Positions 1 to 5,463 of a stretch of 5,463 nt of DNA are shown here, in pieces. The notes beneath the pieces were generated by a model. The model saw only the letters and a list, made by a program, of their open reading frames with translations, was not told the DNA's origin and did not search any database. The first letter of the stretch is position 1, and the number at the start of each line of letters is the position of its first letter. The DNA lies in contig CAMYOR010000075.1 of NCBI GenBank assembly GCA_947278105.1, forward strand, positions 1 to 5,463, in the 5' to 3' direction. A program made the translations under genes and the position numbers. The stretch is from an uncultured Tissierellia bacterium (GTDB taxonomy: Bacteria; Bacillota; Clostridia; Tissierellales; Peptoniphilaceae).

Positions 1-326
1 GCCTTGGCCACCCCTTTAATTTTTAATGGAAAGGCGATATTGTCCCTGACTGTCATATGGGGATAGAGGGCATAGGACTGGAAGACCATAGCAATATCCC
101 TTGCCTTGGGGGGAATGTTATTGACAAGGAGATCCCCAATATACATCTCCCCTTCCGTAATCGTTTCAAGGCCGGTGATCATGCGAAGGATGGTTGATTT
201 TCCGCATCCCGAGGGGCCCACCAAAACAATAAATTCCTTATCCTCGATGTCCATATTAAGGTCTGTTGCCGCTCGAAAGCCATTTTCATAGACTTTTCCC
301 ACGTGCTTTAAAAGCAGATCCGCCAT
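1..326 (-). CDS. ugpC: ABC transporter ATP-binding subunit, UgpC/MsmK/MalK type (5' part only)
   Basis: This is the first 108 residues of the cytoplasmic ATPase that powers the importer encoded just upstream; the window edge cuts off the rest (family members are about 350-370 aa). I translated it from the ATG at 326. It begins MADLLLKHVGKVYENG and has a complete Walker A motif, GPSGCGKST, near residues 38-46. The Q-loop region MVFQSYALYPHMTV lies near residues 82-95, with RDNIAFPLK following, all typical of the CUT1 sugar/glycerol-phosphate ATPases. The ABC signature, Walker B and the C-terminal regulatory domain lie outside the window. An AAAGGA Shine-Dalgarno (332-337) sits five bases before the ATG. 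The gene starts 63 bases after ugpE ends, consistent with the same transcript. One MsmK/UgpC ATPase can serve several importers in Firmicutes, so its substrate assignment rests on the operon. Confidence 0.93.
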   Translation of the reverse strand, partial: MADLLLKHVGKVYENGFRAATDLNMDIEDKEFIVLVGPSGCGKSTILRMITGLETITEGEMYIGDLLVNNIPPKARDIAMVFQSYALYPHMTVRDNIAFPLKIKGVAK

Positions 327-341
327 AAGTATCCTTTCTAT

Positions 342-363
342 CCTGCAAATCTTTATCTGCAGG
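342..363 (-). other. Small hairpin between ugpE and ugpC
   Basis: CCTGCA (342-347) pairs with TGCAGG (358-363) around a 10-base loop, and a G-U and an A-U pair could extend it inward. It lies in the 63-base gap just before the ugpC ribosome-binding site. It has no following T-run, so it does not look like a terminator. It could be an mRNA-stability or processing element, or chance. Confidence 0.3.
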
Positions 364-389
364 CTTTCACCATTCAAATCTCTTTAAGT

Positions 390-1310
390 TTACCCCTTGA
401 CTGCTCCTGCGGTCAGTCCCTTGATCATATTTTTTCTTCCGAAGACAAAGATCATCAAGGAGGGGATCATACAGACCATCACACCAGCGACCATCAGGAC
501 CAAAGACTGAGAATCCTCGGAACGAAGCATATTTAAACCAATCTGAACGGTCCGGGAGGCATCGGCATTGGTCACCAGCAAGGGCCAGGTATACATATTC
601 CATCCTAAAAGAAAGGATTGGACAGACATGGCTCCAATGGTGGGCTTGAGCAGGGGCATTAGAATTGTGAAGATAAAACGAAAATCCGAACACCCGTCGA
701 CTTTGGCCGCCTCATAAATCTCATCGGGAAAACTTTCCAGGGACTGGGTGCAGAGAAAAATGTTAAAGGCGGAGACCATATAGGGCAGGACGAGTACATG
801 GAGGGTATCGGTCATTCCCCATCCGGCGACCATTAAATACTGAGAGATCATCACCGCTTCTCCGGGAATCATCATCGTGGCGAGAATCAGCGAGTAAATC
901 TGCTTTTTCCCCTTAAAATGCTGGAAATGAAAGGCAAAGCCGGCCAGAAGTGAAGTCATAATCTGAAAGAAAGTGATGGCGATCGAGACGATCAGGGAGT
1001 TCAAGATGTACTTTTGTATGGGGGCCACCTGAAATACTTCGATGAAGTTTTCAAAGGTGGGACTTTTTGAAAAAAGCACGGCATCGGGGTTAAAGAGGTC
1101 GGCTGCGGGCTTAAAAGCCATTGAAAATCCGTAGAGGATAGGGAACATCATAAAGGCCCAGGCGGCGATGTTTAATACAAATAAGAGGTTTTTCTGTGCC
1201 CGGTCGGTTAAAAATCCCCTTGTCTTCTCTTTTTTTTGGATTTTCTCCAGACTTTCAAGCCTTTCCTTCCCTGCTTGGGCAGAAAAGCCTTGAGCGTTAT
1301 TGTTTTCCAT
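390..1310 (-). CDS. ugpE: ABC transporter permease, UgpE/MalG type
   Basis: Second membrane subunit of the importer, 306 aa, pairing with UgpA to form the channel. Hydrophobic segments appear near residues 42-66, 103-128, 139-163, 168-190, 223-247 and 268-291, the six-helix MalG plan. The cytoplasmic EAA loop that docks on the ATPase is clear at about 200-223: EAAKVDG, then FIFTILMPLLKP. The motif GWNMYTWPLL (236-245) resembles the GWNQYLWPLL stretch of E. coli UgpE, and the C-terminus KGLTAGAVKG is typical of MalG-like permeases. The N-terminus has about 40 charged residues (K/E-rich, possibly helical) before the first helix. The ATG at 1310 follows AGGAG (1316-1320) by five bases, and the start lies 12 bases after the ugpA stop, which indicates translational coupling. 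The gene ends in TAA. Family assignment is firm; glycerol-3-phosphate specificity is inferred. Confidence 0.9.
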   Translation of the reverse strand: MENNNAQGFSAQAGKERLESLEKIQKKEKTRGFLTDRAQKNLLFVLNIAAWAFMMFPILYGFSMAFKPAADLFNPDAVLFSKSPTFENFIEVFQVAPIQKYILNSLIVSIAITFFQIMTSLLAGFAFHFQHFKGKKQIYSLILATMMIPGEAVMISQYLMVAGWGMTDTLHVLVLPYMVSAFNIFLCTQSLESFPDEIYEAAKVDGCSDFRFIFTILMPLLKPTIGAMSVQSFLLGWNMYTWPLLVTNADASRTVQIGLNMLRSEDSQSLVLMVAGVMVCMIPSLMIFVFGRKNMIKGLTAGAVKG

Positions 1311-1322
1311 TTTTTCTCCTTT

Positions 1323-2216
1323 CTATCGGGCAAAGCCTTTGTTTTTAATGGAGAACATCATCAGGGTAAGGACCATAACAATGAGAAAAAGGATCACGGA
1401 TTCGGCCGATCCAAACCCATACCGGTAGTTCATAAAAGCCTGCCGGTAAATGTCAAAGACAATGACATTGGTGGATTGGCCAGGTCCTCCCTTTGTCAGG
1501 ATATTGATCTGTCCAAAGGCCTGGAAGGAGTTGATGACGTTGGTCACGATGACAAAAAAGGTCGTGGGCTTAAGAGAAGGAAGGGTGATGTTCCAAAATT
1601 TTTGAAAGCCGCTGGCCCCGTCAACCGAAGCAGACTCGTAAAGACTGTGATCAATGTTTGCCAGTCCTGCTGAAAAGTACAGAAAGTTCATACCAGAATT
1701 CAGCCACCCTGTCAAAAGTCCAACGCAGATCAGGGCCAGTTCGCTGTCCGCTAAAATGTTTCCTGCGTAGTTAAAAATCGAGTTTACGATTCCGATGGAG
1801 GGGTCCAGCATGACCCCAAAAATCATGGCCATCCCGGCAGAGGCGATCGCCATGGGCATGGCATAGCTGGTGGAAAAAAATCGAATGCCCGGAAAAGATT
1901 TTTGGCAAAGGAGGGCGGTGAGAAAGCCCATTAAAATACCAGAAATGCAGACGATAAAAACGAACTTAAAGGAGACAGACATACTGTTCTAAAAGGCCGG
2001 GGATGTAAAAAGCTCCTTGTAATTGCCCAATCCGAGGAATTGGGCATTTTTTCCAAAGGAATCCGTCAGGTAGGTGGCCCGGATGAGGGTTTCTACAAAG
2101 GGATAAAACATGAAAATTCCTAGGATAAGAAGGGCGGGAAAAAGGTAAAGATATGGCGAAAGCAACTCTGCCAAATTTTTTTTTGGAGGGATAAGGATCT
2201 TCGGTTCACTCTCCAT
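1323..2216 (-). pseudogene. ugpA: ABC transporter permease, UgpA/MalF type, interrupted by one in-frame amber codon
   Basis: First membrane subunit of the importer, 297 codons from the ATG at 2216. That start follows AAAGGAG (2222-2228) by five bases and is better than the in-frame TTG at 2231. Codons 1-75 give the cytoplasmic N-terminus, the first membrane helix (about 20-46) and the family signature FLGLGNYKELFTSPAF. Codon 76 is TAG, and the frame then continues unbroken as NSMSVSFKF. After it come five more hydrophobic segments and an intact EAA loop (about 193-217: YESASVDGASG, then FWNITLPSLKP). GGPGQSTNVIVFDIY follows, and the gene ends in its own TAG at 1323-1325. Related permeases usually have Trp right after the Phe here (for example SFW in E. 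coli UgpA), so TGG to TAG explains the break. There is no frameshift or other lesion. It may be a true pseudogene, a sequencing error, or functional through suppression or restart at the ATG at 1982. The family call is firm; functional status is open. Confidence 0.85.
1989..1991 (-). other. In-frame amber stop codon within ugpA
   Basis: TAG lies in the same frame as both flanking halves of the permease: (2216-1991)/3 = 75 full codons before it, and the next in-frame ATG is at 1982. The context is GCC TTT TAG AAC AGT ATG. Tryptophan (TGG) is the expected residue, one transition away. The same gene's natural end is also TAG, while the other four visible gene ends near it (ugpE, ugpB, rrf2, leuS) are TAA. 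That argues against TAG being a sense codon throughout this genome. Confidence 0.9.
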
Positions 2217-2221
2217 TTTGA

Positions 2222-2228
2222 CTCCTTT
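2222..2228 (-). promoter_or_regulatory. Ribosome-binding site of ugpA (decides the start)
   Basis: AAAGGAG is placed five bases before the ATG at 2216. This supports the ATG over the in-frame TTG at 2231, which would place the Shine-Dalgarno inside the coding region. It lies directly after the T-run of the preceding hairpin. Confidence 0.8.
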
Positions 2229-2229
2229 C

Positions 2230-2267
2230 AAAAAAACTGGCTTAAAAGTTGCCCTTAAGCCAGTTTT
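2230..2267 (-). terminator. Intercistronic terminator-like hairpin between ugpB and ugpA
   Basis: The arms AAAACTGGCTTAA (2233-2245) and TTAAGCCAGTTTT (2255-2267) form a perfect 13-bp stem around a nine-base loop. On the minus strand it is followed by seven T residues (2236 down to 2230). It begins 37 bases after the ugpB stop and ends against the ugpA ribosome-binding site. Leaky terminators or stabilising stem-loops after the binding-protein gene are common in ABC importer operons and give an excess of binding protein over permease. Here that role is inferred. Confidence 0.8.
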
Positions 2268-2303
2268 CTTTTATTGAATATGTAGGTGGTTCAGCTGGTC
2301 TTT

Positions 2304-3737
2304 TTATTTTCCCTTGTTTGCTGCATTGTAATCCGTTAAAGCTTTGTTGATCTTATCTGCCATATTTTTAATTGCTGCGGCCTTATCCTGCTTGTTGTTG
2401 AGCAGAGATTCGACTTCCCCTTCCATGATCTGGCGGGACTCCTGGTTGACGCCAGAAAGAGCGCCCTGGTTGGCAGGGGTGGAATCATGGAGCTGATTGA
2501 TGGCTGTTTCAAACTGAGGGAAAGTTTTAATGTTGTTTTTAAAGATATCCGTATTGTGAGCGTCTTTATTGACTGGGAAGTAACCGGTTTCTGCATTCCA
2601 TTGGGCCTGGCTCTCCGGTTTCATCAGGAATTTGATAAAGTCCCAGCAGGCATCCATTTTCGCCTGATCGCCACTGTCGATCATCCAAAGAGATGCTCCT
2701 CCAATGGAGACACCGCCCTTATCTTGTTCGTCAATTCCCGGATAATAGGCTGTTCCTACAGTAAAGCGGTCACCGACTTCCTTTAAAATGGTGGAAAGGC
2801 TTGCCGTAGAAGCGAGAGTCATTGCTGTTTTCCCGGAAACAAAGGCGGCTTCGGCAGCGGACTGGGCTCCTTCCCGGCCGGTGTTCACAATGATCTTGTC
2901 ATCAATGGCTGTTTTCCACATGGTAAGAATTTTATCCATGCCGCCATTTTCATCAAATAATGCTTTTGTCGGGGTCCCCTGACGACCATTTCCTTGGTCA
3001 TACAGGGGTTTTTCCATCTTCGAAAACCACTGTTCCATATACCAGCCGTAAATATCAAAGGCGATGGGGGTCTCCGCACCAGCGGCTTTAAGCTTATCTT
3101 TCAGGGCAAAAATTTCTTTCATGTTGGTGGGGACCTTGTCTATGCCGGCCTTCTTCAACAGGTCCGCATTGTAATAAAGGATCGGAGTGGAGGAGTTAAA
3201 GGGCATGGAGTTAAGCTTCCCATCCAAGGTGTAATAAGCCAAGCAGTTCTCTTCCAGTTTCGAGATATCGTACTTATCTTTGTCAATGTAATCCTGCATG
3301 GATTTGATCAGGCCGGACTTGCTCATGAAGGCGGTTCCTAAATCATAAATCTGGACGAGATCTGCGCCGACGCTTGCGCCGGAAGCTGTGGCTCTAAGCT
3401 TTGTGAGAGTATCGTCATAAGAGCCCTGATAGCTTTCCTGAACAAAAACCTTGTCTTGGGAGGAATTGTACTGATCTACTAATTTTTTCAGAGCCTTTCC
3501 GGGTTCTCCTCCCATTCCATGCCAAAAAACCAGGCTGACTTTCCCATTGGCATCTTCCTTTTTGGTCTCCGCCTGGCCCTGCTGCGATTGGCTGGCCTGT
3601 TTTTGAGAGGAGGAAGCCGGACTAGATTGGCCAGATGTCTCCTCTTCTTTTGGAGCAGAACTACCGCAGGCGGTAAAGATCATGACCAGGGCCAGGAACA
3701 AGGCGACCCATGCAAAACTTTTCTTTTTCTCTCTCAT
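2304..3737 (-). CDS. ugpB: Extracellular solute-binding lipoprotein, UgpB-like
   Basis: Substrate-capturing lipoprotein of the importer, 477 aa, anchored outside the membrane. A positively charged MREKKK and a hydrophobic stretch lead to the lipobox FTAC, with Cys24 as the lipidated residue. A Ser/Gln/Glu-rich low-complexity tether follows (about 25-65). The two-lobe binding domain starts at VSLVFWHGMGG (68-77). Stretches closely resembling E. coli UgpB are YQGSYDDTLTKL (103-114), MPFNSSTPILYYN (178-190), GKTAMTLASTASLS (302-315), SIGGASLWMI (344-353) and SRQIMEGEVES (434-444). They make a glycerol-3-phosphate or glycerophosphodiester ligand the best guess, though other CUT1 substrates are possible. 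Two starts are plausible: ATG at 3737 after GGAGG, and ATG at 3749 after AGAGG, both with five-base spacing. I chose 3737 for its stronger site and more typical signal peptide. It ends in TAA and leads the operon. Confidence 0.9.
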   Translation of the reverse strand: MREKKKSFAWVALFLALVMIFTACGSSAPKEEETSGQSSPASSSQKQASQSQQGQAETKKEDANGKVSLVFWHGMGGEPGKALKKLVDQYNSSQDKVFVQESYQGSYDDTLTKLRATASGASVGADLVQIYDLGTAFMSKSGLIKSMQDYIDKDKYDISKLEENCLAYYTLDGKLNSMPFNSSTPILYYNADLLKKAGIDKVPTNMKEIFALKDKLKAAGAETPIAFDIYGWYMEQWFSKMEKPLYDQGNGRQGTPTKALFDENGGMDKILTMWKTAIDDKIIVNTGREGAQSAAEAAFVSGKTAMTLASTASLSTILKEVGDRFTVGTAYYPGIDEQDKGGVSIGGASLWMIDSGDQAKMDACWDFIKFLMKPESQAQWNAETGYFPVNKDAHNTDIFKNNIKTFPQFETAINQLHDSTPANQGALSGVNQESRQIMEGEVESLLNNKQDKAAAIKNMADKINKALTDYNAANKGK

Positions 3738-3742
3738 AGAAA

Positions 3743-3747
3743 CCTCC
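3743..3747 (-). promoter_or_regulatory. Ribosome-binding site of ugpB
   Basis: GGAGG lies five bases before the ATG at 3737 and overlaps the alternative ATG at 3749. The alternative start has its own AGAGG at 3755-3759. If both are used, two proteins differing by four N-terminal residues would be made, and both would mature at the same cysteine. Confidence 0.6.
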
Positions 3748-3749
3748 AT

Positions 3750-3950
3750 CGTTTCCTCTTTTTTCTAATCGTATGTGACTTCTGATTTTGGTGAGGCCCT
3801 TTCCTCACGAACAAAAGATAGGATACCGATAATTTGTTAGAACGAAATGAATAGGGTTTTAAGAAGAGGAAAAACACAAGCAGATTAGATAAAGCCCGAT
3901 AAAATCATGAAAAATCTTCTGGCTGCTTTGAACTTTTACCTACTCGGTTA
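3750..3950 (-). promoter_or_regulatory. AT-rich leader and presumed promoter region of the ugp operon
   Basis: This 200-base stretch holds no convincing reading frame and must carry the ugpB promoter unless transcription starts farther upstream. Bases 3811-3910 count to 32% GC. I see only weak minus-strand -10-like boxes, such as TATCCT/TATCTT around 3815-3830, and none has a good -35 partner at proper spacing. I found no clear CcpA cre site and no PhoP-type pair of TTAACA repeats. I therefore do not name a regulator. Confidence 0.4.
3791..3808 (-). other. Short hairpin in the ugpB 5' leader
   Basis: GTGAGG (3791-3796) pairs perfectly with CCTCAC (3803-3808) around a six-base loop, about 55 bases before the ugpB start. 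It lacks a T-run, so it is not a terminator. It could be an operator half-site pair or an mRNA structure; a chance occurrence is also possible. Confidence 0.3.
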
Positions 3951-3951
3951 T

Positions 3952-4079
3952 CGGCCAAAACAACTTTTTTCAACTTTATTGGCCGGGTACTTCACCAACA
4001 CCACTCCACCTTTGCTGATCAACTTGCAAGGTTGCGGTTCACGACGGCTCCGGTAGCAGACTTAAAGCGAAGCGTACCC
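3952..4079 (-). repeat. GC-rich, palindrome-rich intergenic element of unknown nature
   Basis: Between the rrf2 terminator and the ugp leader lies a block unlike its flank: bases 3981-4080 count to 57% GC. It contains three nested or adjacent foldings. CGGCCAA (3952-3958) pairs with TTGGCCG (3979-3985). ACCTTTGC (4008-4015) pairs with GCAAGGT (4026-4032) with one bulge. An outer closing stem joins 3985-3995 to 4067-4079 with a two-base bulge. The outer stem keeps a G-U pair if transcribed from the minus strand but has an A-C mismatch from the plus strand. A 37-codon minus-strand frame (3948-4061) is open but has no usable start or ribosome-binding site. It could be a dispersed intergenic repeat, a remnant of one, or a structured RNA; nothing in the sequence decides between them. 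Confidence 0.4.
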
Positions 4080-4102
4080 CAAAGCCCCTTCTTCTGGGAT
4101 AC

Positions 4103-4140
4103 AAAAACGACCGTCAAGCGGTTCTTCCTTGACGGTCGTT
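4103..4140 (-). terminator. Rho-independent terminator downstream of the Rrf2-family gene
   Basis: AACGACCGTCAAG (4106-4118) and CTTGACGGTCGTT (4128-4140) form a perfect 13-bp stem around a nine-base loop, followed on the minus strand by five T residues (4107-4103). It begins 39 bases after the rrf2 stop codon and separates this transcript from the ugp operon. On the plus strand the following tract is only TTCTTCTTC, so termination in that direction would be weaker. Confidence 0.88.
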
Positions 4141-4179
4141 CTTCTTCATTTTTATAGGCTTTGGGGGCAGCCTTGTTTT

Positions 4180-4593
4180 TTAAACGGCCAGATAAACATC
4201 TACCATATCCTGGAGGGTATCGTCTTTTAGCTCCTCATAGATCGCCTGGCTCATTCGGCGGATTAAAAGACGAGTCGGACAATTTTGATTGCCTGCGGGG
4301 CAGTCCCCGGTCTGGGTGCAATCCGCAAGCCACAGGGGCCCCTCCAAGGTGTTCAAAAGATCAATAACCTTAATATCCTTGGCGGGACGGGTTAGCTGAT
4401 AGCCCCCCTTCACTCCGCGCAGACTCTCCAGAAAATTGCCCTTTTTCAGGACCCTCACCAGCTGTTCCAAATAGTCGACGGATAGGTTCATGGCTTCAGC
4501 GACTTCTGTGACCGGAATGGGAATTTCTCCGCTGTTCGCAGCGATATAGGTCATGGCCCGCAGTCCATATCTGCTTCTGGTTGTTAATTTCAT
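4180..4593 (-). CDS. Rrf2-family transcriptional regulator, probable Fe-S (IscR-like)
   Basis: A 137-aa DNA-binding regulator. It opens with MKLTTRSRYGLRAMTYIA, the hallmark Rrf2 first helix. A winged helix-turn-helix follows (VTEVAEAMNLSVDYLEQLVRVL about 28-49; wing LRGVKGGYQLTRP about 58-70). A loop then carries three cysteines at 92, 98 and 105, and a C-terminal dimerisation helix ends the protein. The spacing C-x5-C-x6-C is close to IscR (C-x5-C-x5-C), so an iron-sulfur cluster sensing iron, oxygen or NO status is likely; CymR-type members lack these cysteines. Clostridial IscR genes usually sit beside cysteine desulfurase/scaffold genes. None is here: the neighbours are leuS upstream and, past a terminator, the ugp importer. 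The ATG at 4593 has a modest AGG five bases upstream. Its targets cannot be told from the window. I leave the symbol blank because iscR, nsrR and other Rrf2 members cannot be separated on this evidence. Confidence 0.9.
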   Translation of the reverse strand: MKLTTRSRYGLRAMTYIAANSGEIPIPVTEVAEAMNLSVDYLEQLVRVLKKGNFLESLRGVKGGYQLTRPAKDIKVIDLLNTLEGPLWLADCTQTGDCPAGNQNCPTRLLIRRMSQAIYEELKDDTLQDMVDVYLAV

Positions 4594-4658
4594 ATTTACC
4601 TGAATTCTAAAAGCTCAAAAACCCGCCTTTTCAATAGGTTTGTAAATTTAAACTACGA

Positions 4659-5463
4659 TTATTTTACTACGATATTGAGGATTTTTCCAGGCACGAAAAT
4701 CACCTTTATGAGCTTTTTGCCCTCGATATGTCTTTGTACGCCTTCATCTTTCCTAGCGGCGGAAATGACGGTCTCCTGATCCGCATCAGGGGCGATGGTG
4801 ACTTTACCTCTTACCTTACCGTTGATCTGTACAGGCATAGTAATCCAGTCTCCGACCAGCTTTTCTTCATCGTAGTCCGGCCAATGGGCATCAGTTGCGA
4901 TATGGCCCTCGAAGCCGGCAAGCTCCCAAAGCTCTTCGGTAATATGAGGAGCGACCGGATTAAGGAGGGTCAGATAAAGCTCCCATTCTCTCCGGGTCAG
5001 CCTTCCTTCCTTCCGAGCTTCATTCGAAAAAGTCATCAGCTGGGCAATGGCGGTATTAAACTTGAGGTTTTCATAATCTTCAGAAACCTTTTTGATGGTC
5101 TGATGGGTTAATCTTTCCATCGCTTCTGAGGTCTCTTTTTCATCGACCACCAGGTCTTGCATGGCCCAAACCCTTTCCAGGAATTTACGACAGCCCTGGA
5201 CGCCCTTTTCCGTCCAATAGGCATTCTGGGCAAAGTCGCCAATAAACATTTCATAGGTTCTCAGGGTGTCCGCCCCAAACTCTTTGACGATATCGTCGGG
5301 GTTTACGACATTGCCCCTGGATTTCGACATTTTTTCTCCATTTTCCCCCAGAATCAGGCCATGAGAAGTCCTTCTCATGTAGGGCTCCGGAGTTGAGACA
5401 ACGCCAATATCATAAAGGAATTTATGCCAGAACCGTGAATAGAGCAGGTGAAGGGTCGTATGC
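4659..5463 (-). CDS. leuS: Leucyl-tRNA synthetase, C-terminal third (5' part outside window)
   Basis: Charges tRNA-Leu with leucine in the cytoplasm (class Ia synthetase). The visible 268 residues enter in frame at base 5462 with HTTLHLLYSRFWHKFLYD, matching the catalytic-core stretch just before the KMSKS loop. GENGEKMSKSRGNVVNPDD follows, with KMSKS at visible residues 44-48, the lysines that bind ATP. The helical anticodon-binding domain comes next (about 70-190, including TLLNPVAPHITEELWE). The small C-terminal domain that contacts the tRNA elbow and long arm closes the protein (MPVQINGKVRGKVTIAPDAD to KILNIVVK). It ends in TAA at 4659. Bacterial LeuRS is about 800-830 aa, so two thirds lie beyond the window edge. 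No lesion is visible. The in-frame ATG at 5378 is internal, not the start. Confidence 0.96.
   Translation of the reverse strand, partial: HTTLHLLYSRFWHKFLYDIGVVSTPEPYMRRTSHGLILGENGEKMSKSRGNVVNPDDIVKEFGADTLRTYEMFIGDFAQNAYWTEKGVQGCRKFLERVWAMQDLVVDEKETSEAMERLTHQTIKKVSEDYENLKFNTAIAQLMTFSNEARKEGRLTRREWELYLTLLNPVAPHITEELWELAGFEGHIATDAHWPDYDEEKLVGDWITMPVQINGKVRGKVTIAPDADQETVISAARKDEGVQRHIEGKKLIKVIFVPGKILNIVVK
4661..4689 (-). promoter_or_regulatory. Possible sigma-A-type promoter for the Rrf2-family gene
   Basis: On the minus strand TGGAAA (4684-4689; four of six matches to TTGACA) is followed after exactly 17 bases by TAAAAT (4661-4666; five of six matches to TATAAT). It sits in the last codons of leuS and would start transcription near 4654, giving a leader of about 60 bases. 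I see no clear terminator between leuS and the regulator, so readthrough from leuS is also possible. Confidence 0.35.

Noticed and set aside
106..291. Plus-strand open frame opposite ugpC, and similar plus-strand frames opposite ugpB, ugpA, rrf2 and leuS
   Set aside because: They are antisense to genes with strong family motifs, lack ribosome-binding sites and show no recognisable domains.
1323..2216. Genome-wide TAG reassignment or pyrrolysine insertion
   Set aside because: The normal end of ugpA itself is TAG followed closely by the ugpE ribosome-binding site, and a single TAG at a Trp position in a transporter gives no support for recoding.
3948..4061. 37-codon minus-strand frame with a protein-like composition
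   Set aside because: It begins after a TAA with no ATG and no Shine-Dalgarno; the possible TTG/GTG starts would leave very short peptides. It overlaps the inverted repeats, which explain its sequence better.
3900..4157. Long plus-strand stretch without stops between rrf2 and ugpB
   Set aside because: It has no ATG and no ribosome-binding site, runs through a terminator hairpin, and encodes nothing I recognise. I treat it as a by-product of the structured element.
4604..4634. TTGAAA and TAGAAT on the minus strand as a promoter for the Rrf2-family gene
   Set aside because: The spacer is 19 bases, and transcription would start near 4597, after the gene's own AGG ribosome-binding site. The pair at 4661-4689 fits better.
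1..5463. CRISPR array, insertion sequence, tRNA/rRNA gene or phage gene
   Set aside because: I saw no regularly spaced repeats, transposase frames, terminal inverted repeats with target duplications, or tRNA/rRNA-like sequence.

Overview
All genes in this window lie on the minus strand, so the biology reads from high to low coordinates. Base composition is moderate, and the reading frames have good Shine-Dalgarno sites. The substrate-binding protein carries a Gram-positive-style lipoprotein signal, and Rho-independent terminators end transcripts. This suggests a Bacillota (Firmicutes) member, probably Clostridia-like; I cannot name the genus.

From right to left, the window opens with the last third of leucyl-tRNA synthetase (leuS, cut by the window edge, KMSKS loop present). 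Next comes a small Rrf2-family regulator with three cysteines spaced like those that hold an iron-sulfur cluster in IscR/NsrR. It ends at a strong intrinsic terminator (4103-4140). An intergenic region of about 440 bases follows. Its rrf2-side part (about 3950-4080) is GC-rich and full of inverted repeats that no gene explains. Its other part is an AT-rich leader for the transporter operon.

The left 3.7 kb is one ABC importer operon in the order ugpB - ugpA - ugpE - ugpC: substrate-binding lipoprotein, two MalF/MalG-type permeases and the start of the ATPase (cut by the window edge). Gene order and motifs match the sn-glycerol-3-phosphate (Ugp) branch of the carbohydrate-uptake-1 family better than a generic sugar importer, but the substrate is inferred. 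A perfect 13-bp terminator-like hairpin lies between ugpB and ugpA, as expected where the binding protein is made in excess over the membrane subunits.

The main anomaly is in ugpA. Its frame is interrupted by a single in-frame amber codon (TAG, 1989-1991) where the family usually has tryptophan. The rest of the gene is intact in the same frame. This is either a one-base nonsense mutation, a sequencing error, or a stop that is read through or bypassed by restart at an ATG nine bases on. I see no clear evidence of a wholly new system. The amber-interrupted permease and the structured intergenic element are the two things most worth checking.
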